A DNA stretch of 41,964 bases from Bifidobacterium breve (GTDB lineage: Bacteria; Actinomycetota; Actinomycetes; Nanopelagicales; Nanopelagicaceae), in assembly GCA_945898065.1 (NCBI GenBank), contig CAMDHH010000007.1, positions 1 through 41,964 of the forward strand, given 5' to 3'. The position numbers were made by a program, and so were the translations under genes. The notes beneath the pieces were generated by a model. The model made no database searches and had not been told where the DNA came from. It saw only the letters and a list, made by a program, of their open reading frames with translations. How positions within the stretch are numbered: the first letter of the stretch is position 1; every line of letters begins with the position of its first letter. Shown piece after piece: positions 38,760 to 41,964 of this stretch.

Positions 38760-39757
38760 AGAAGCTTCGCATCTTCACCCTTCTCATCGCTTTGGCTCTA
38801 CCGCTGCTTGCACTTCCTTCTCATGGAGCTACCCCACCACTTATCGGAATCGCATACGACATAGGGGGACGCGGGGATAGCGGATTCAATGATGCAGCAG
38901 GTGCTGGAGTGGATAGAGCAGTAAAAGAGTTGAAGGCTAAATTTGAATCTACGGTCACATTGGGTACACAGAGTGATCGTGAAACACGTTTGCAATCCTT
39001 AGTAGATAAGAGTGCAAATCCAATTATTGCTATTGGAAGTGACTATGCACTAGCAGTAGAGGCAAGTGCTAAAAAGTACCCCGACACACAATTTATTCTC
39101 ATTGACGATGCAAGTGTTGCCCACCTCAATGTAACTTCAATAGTTTTTGCTGAAACTCAAGGAGCCTATTTGGCTGGCGCTGCCGCTGCCCTTGCAAGCA
39201 AGAGCGGCAAAGTAGCGATGATTGTCAATGAGAAGCAGAGCAAACTCTTCTGGAATGGCTTCAATGTCGGTGTTAGAAATACTAAAAAATCAGTCAAGGC
39301 ATCAATTGCTTTTGCAAATATAAATTATGCAGCAACAGCAAAAGATCTTATTGATTCAGGCGTTGATGTAATTTATTTGGGAATTCGCGGCTCATCTACG
39401 GATGTACTAGATGAAATCACAAAACAAAATCTTTCTAAGAATCGCAAAAAGAACACACCAATGGCTTATCTGATAAGCGTTACACCAGATCAATTTTTAC
39501 GAGTAACTCCGCAATCAAAAGAATTCCTTTTGGCCAGAATTGAGAAGAGAGTCGATACCGCTGTTTTCAATCTTGCAAGTGCTGCAGTAAGTGGCTCTCA
39601 GTACCTAGATATCATTGATGAGGGCTTAGGAATATATGGTCATAGATTTGGAATTTCTGATGATGGAATTACAATTGATATTAGAAGTAAATTATTGGAG
39701 CAATACGCTAAACAAATCGCATCAGCAAAGAAGCAGGCCCTGCAAGTAAAAGGCTAA
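38756..39757 (+). CDS. BMP-family (PnrA-like) binding protein without lipobox
   Basis: A 333-residue exported protein of the basic membrane protein/Med family, whose members bind purine nucleosides or related ligands for ABC importers. The signal peptide (about 24 residues) ends LALPSHGA and has no lipobox Cys, so it should be secreted free or held by the signal. [22 protein letters not shown] is the family start, and [16 protein letters not shown] follows. AGGAG at 38743-38747 precedes GTG 38756. It is coupled to trpS and convergent with the ribokinase gene. Its paralogue near 40884 is a lipoprotein. Confidence 0.86.
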   Translation: MKKLRIFTLLIALALPLLALPSHGATPPLIGIAYDIGGRGDSGFNDAAGAGVDRAVKELKAKFESTVTLGTQSDRETRLQSLVDKSANPIIAIGSDYALAVEASAKKYPDTQFILIDDASVAHLNVTSIVFAETQGAYLAGAAAALASKSGKVAMIVNEKQSKLFWNGFNVGVRNTKKSVKASIAFANINYAATAKDLIDSGVDVIYLGIRGSSTDVLDEITKQNLSKNRKKNTPMAYLISVTPDQFLRVTPQSKEFLLARIEKRVDTAVFNLASAAVSGSQYLDIIDEGLGIYGHRFGISDDGITIDIRSKLLEQYAKQIASAKKQALQVKG

Positions 39758-40731
39758 CTAGTTACTGCTTTTATAATTTCTTGTGCTTCTTCTTTAGAGC
39801 TATAGGAAGATTGAGTTCCTCGACGAGTAACACTCTTGGATGCACAAGCACAGCCAAGTTTTACTGCTAACTCTTCTGGCATTCCACTTGCTAATCCATA
39901 TGCGAAAGCACCAACAAAGGAATCTCCAGCACCAGTTGTGTCGATGGCATTTACTTTTGGTGAAGGGATTCGAACAATTTCACCCGTTGTTGTTGTAAAT
40001 GCTGCACCCAATTCGCCCAATGTAACCAGGATTCGCTTACCGAGTAATCTCGCTAAGTCTCCAATTGTTTCGTCACTATCAGGTGAGCGCCTCTGTGGAT
40101 CCATAGCGGCAAACTCATGTTCATTTGGTGCTATCCAATCACTGGCTGCAAGTAACTCTGCAGATAAAGGAGCAAAGGGTGCTGGATTTAGAATTGTCCT
40201 GATTCCTTTTTTCTGGGCCGCACGAAAGGCAGCAGCAGTTACTTCTTGCGGAATCTCTAACTGGCCAATAACGATATCTATATTGTCAATCGATTCAATT
40301 GCTCTTACTGCTTGCTCAGGAGTCATAGAATTATTTGAACCCGGTACACAAATAATTCGATTTGATCCATCTTTCTCAACCCATATTGGGGCAACACCAC
40401 TTGCACCTTTTGTGCGCTCTATAAAAGATGTATCAATTCCTTGATCGTGAAAATTTTTCAGAGTTGAATCACCAAAGAGATCATCACCTAATGTGTTGAC
40501 CATATAAACATTGGCACCCATACGACTTGCCATAACTGATTGATTTGCACCTTTACCACCAAAACCCAAAGCAAATGAATCACCGATAAGAGTCTCCCCG
40601 CTTTCAGGGACTTTATCGATGTAGGTAATCATGTCCATCATGGTGCTACCAACAACAACAATTGTCGGGAGATTTGTTGGAAAATTACCGCGCAAAGTAT
40701 CAACCACGACTTTAGTCTCCGAAAGACACAT
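39754..40731 (-). CDS. Ribokinase-like PfkB-family sugar kinase
   Basis: A 325-residue PfkB kinase. The N-terminal signature GFGGKGANQSVMASRMGA and the C-terminal DTTGAGDSFVGAFAYGL with the catalytic Asp are those of ribokinase, as are the pattern IVVVGSTMMDMITYIDKVPESGET and the anion-hole residues. The likely reaction is ATP plus ribose to ribose-5-phosphate; deoxyribokinase or nucleoside kinase activity is not excluded. ATG 40731 gives a 26-residue lead before the core; GTG 40707 after CGGAG is an alternative start. It shares an intergenic region with the downstream BMP lipoprotein gene, suggesting nucleoside salvage. Confidence 0.88.
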   Translation of the reverse strand: MCLSETKVVVDTLRGNFPTNLPTIVVVGSTMMDMITYIDKVPESGETLIGDSFALGFGGKGANQSVMASRMGANVYMVNTLGDDLFGDSTLKNFHDQGIDTSFIERTKGASGVAPIWVEKDGSNRIICVPGSNNSMTPEQAVRAIESIDNIDIVIGQLEIPQEVTAAAFRAAQKKGIRTILNPAPFAPLSAELLAASDWIAPNEHEFAAMDPQRRSPDSDETIGDLARLLGKRILVTLGELGAAFTTTTGEIVRIPSPKVNAIDTTGAGDSFVGAFAYGLASGMPEELAVKLGCACASKSVTRRGTQSSYSSKEEAQEIIKAVTS

Positions 40732-40819
40732 ACGTTGTGTTCATAGACGAAACACTAGCCCAAGAGATACGCTCTCTACAATTCACAATTCCACGTAGGT
40801 GGATTTTGAAGAATTATCA

Positions 40820-40858
40820 TAAAATCAAAGATTTACAGTCCTAAACGAGTGATCACTC
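40820..40858 (+). promoter_or_regulatory. Promoter region of the BMP lipoprotein gene with a palindromic operator candidate
   Basis: TAAAAT at 40820-40825 matches five of six -10 positions, without a good -35. Downstream, GAGTGATCACTC at 40847-40858 is a perfect 12-base palindrome, lying between the putative start of transcription and the AAGGAG site at 40871. The gap of 152 bases is shared with the divergent ribokinase gene, so one repressor could control both. Confidence 0.5.
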
Positions 40859-40883
40859 AAATAACCAAAAGGAGAAATACCGA

Positions 40884-41933
40884 ATGCAGAAAAAACTTCT
40901 AGGCCGTTGGGGAGCAATCGCAATAGCTGCAACCCTAACCGCTTCAGTCGTTACCGGTTGCGGTAGCGATAGCGAAGATGCAGCATCAACAGCTGAAGGC
41001 ACTATTGGAATTGCCTATAGCCTCGGTGGACGCGATGTACCAGGCTTTAACCAGCTTGCATACATTGGTGTAGAGCCACTGCTTGCAGAAAATCCAAATC
41101 TTGAACTCATTGAGTCACAAGATAATCCAACAGCTACAGATGATCAGCGCGCTGAGCGCCTTCGTTTGATGGCACAAAAGGGTGCGAATCCAATCGTTGT
41201 AGTTGGCTTTACATATGCCGCTGCACTTGCAAAAGTTGCACCAGAATTTCCTGAAATTCAATGGGGAATCGTGGACGACTCATCTGTGACATTAGATAAC
41301 GTACATAGCATCGTCTTCAAAGAAGAAGAAGGCTCATACCTTGTAGGTGTTGCAGCAGCTCTCAAGAGCAAGTCAAACAACGTTGGATTTATCGGTGGAG
41401 TAAATACACCACTTATCGCTAAATTCGAAGCTGGCTTCATTGCAGGCGCTAAAGCTGTAAACCCAAAGATCAAGGTTCAGTCAACCTACATCAGCAACTT
41501 CCCTGACTTCTCAGGATTTAACGATCCCGCAAAGGGATACGAAGCTGCTAAGGGTATGTACGAGAACGGCGCAGATGTTGTTTATGCAGCAGCTGGTGGA
41601 ACCGGAACTGGTATGCACAAGGCTGCCTCTGAGCTCGGAAAGTGGTCAATCGGCGTAGATGCAGATGAAGCAACTTACCCAGCACATGCTGATTACGTAA
41701 CAACAATCCTTACATCAATGCTCAAGCGCGTTGATACAGGAGTAAATGCATTCGTTAAGAATGTACTTGCAGGAACAGCAACTGCAGGAGTAAATACCTG
41801 GGGATTTGCTGAAGGCGGCGTTGGATATACAACCACAGGTGGATATATCGATGACCTCACTTCAAAGATTGATGAGTATGCAGCAAAGATCGCTTCTGGT
41901 GAAGTTGTAGTTCCAACTGATCCAAAGGGATAA
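40884..41933 (+). CDS. BMP-family nucleoside-binding lipoprotein of an ABC importer
   Basis: A 349-residue lipoprotein. The signal peptide contains the lipobox VVTGC with Cys26 as lipidation site. The mature part begins GTIGIAYSLGGRDVPGFNQLAYIGV, with IVFKEEEGSYLVGVAAAL as a family block; it resembles the BMP protein near 38756, including the GIAY-x2-GGR opening. BMP proteins are receptors of purine-nucleoside importers in several bacteria. AAGGAG precedes ATG 40884 by about ten bases. The ATPase and permease genes would be expected just past the window end; 31 bases follow with no complete gene. Confidence 0.92.
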   Translation: MQKKLLGRWGAIAIAATLTASVVTGCGSDSEDAASTAEGTIGIAYSLGGRDVPGFNQLAYIGVEPLLAENPNLELIESQDNPTATDDQRAERLRLMAQKGANPIVVVGFTYAAALAKVAPEFPEIQWGIVDDSSVTLDNVHSIVFKEEEGSYLVGVAAALKSKSNNVGFIGGVNTPLIAKFEAGFIAGAKAVNPKIKVQSTYISNFPDFSGFNDPAKGYEAAKGMYENGADVVYAAAGGTGTGMHKAASELGKWSIGVDADEATYPAHADYVTTILTSMLKRVDTGVNAFVKNVLAGTATAGVNTWGFAEGGVGYTTTGGYIDDLTSKIDEYAAKIASGEVVVPTDPKG

Positions 41934-41964
41934 GTAAGGTATAAATCAATTAGGTAAAGTGAAG

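Noticed and set aside
39836-40444. Long open frame of 202 codons on the plus strand
   Set aside because: It lies wholly antisense to the ribokinase gene, whose motifs are clear, and its product shows no recognisable domain.

Overview
The window reads as a chromosomal core segment of an actinobacterium with unusually low G+C and tightly packed genes. A WhiB-family regulator (WhiB3 type), a GroEL with a His-rich tail, a GuaB3-type IMP dehydrogenase paralogue, PerM (DUF6350), DUF3017 and a eukaryote-type NADP isocitrate dehydrogenase all point to Actinomycetota. Two gene orders match those known from Mycobacterium tuberculosis and relatives: rpsI-glmM-glmS-alr-tsaE-tsaB-rimI-tsaD-groES-groEL-whiB3-guaB2-guaB3-guaA, and uvrD1/pcrA-sucC-sucD-perM-purN-purH. 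The compact layout, frequent 1-8 bp overlaps, moderate A+T and several peptide/nucleoside-type importers suggest a streamlined planktonic lineage such as the freshwater acI group (Nanopelagicales). That placement is an inference; no rRNA gene is present to test it.

Layout. 1-5891: tail of rplM, rpsI, then amino-sugar and cell-wall genes glmM and glmS, a PAP2 phosphatase, acpS and alr. 5884-12440: a branched-chain-amino-acid-type ABC importer (two ATPases, two permeases, a secreted binding protein) plus a secreted alpha/beta hydrolase, closed by a strong terminator. This block sits between alr and tsaE, which are adjacent or nearly so in relatives. 12462-14930: the t6A and acetyltransferase cluster tsaE-tsaB-rimI-tsaD. 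14941-16983: groES-groEL behind a promoter and a CIRCE operator. 17002-19046: an ROK kinase, a whiB3-type gene on the minus strand, and a divergent MerR regulator with the residues of CarH-type coenzyme-B12 photoreceptors. 19093-23565: guanine nucleotide synthesis (a CBS-less guaB, guaB3, guaA) and a secreted cyclophilin. 23567-26605: a PIG-L deacetylase and pcrA. 26648-35178: sucCD, perM, purN, purH, folD, DUF3017, mdh and icd. 35223-41933: an orphan sugar-ABC ATPase (MsiK type), a CNNM/HlyC membrane protein, trpS, two BMP-family nucleoside-binding proteins and a ribokinase between them.

How the genes work together. Two themes dominate. One is wall precursor and central metabolism (UDP-GlcNAc supply, D-Ala, TCA steps SucCD, Mdh, Icd). 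The other is purines: de novo synthesis (PurN, PurH, FolD for formyl-THF), conversion of IMP to GMP (GuaB, GuaA), and probable nucleoside uptake and ribose phosphorylation (BMP proteins, ribokinase). The most interesting part is the whiB3 / CarH-like divergent pair. Its intergenic region holds a near-ideal leaderless promoter for whiB3 with a perfect dyad in the spacer, suggesting light- or B12-dependent control of a redox regulator. Other points worth attention are the liv-plus-hydrolase cassette with a structured leader, the IMP dehydrogenase that lacks its Bateman domain, and the paired BMP proteins.

No tRNA, rRNA, CRISPR array, insertion sequence or phage gene was recognised, and no gene-free stretch exceeds 300 bases.
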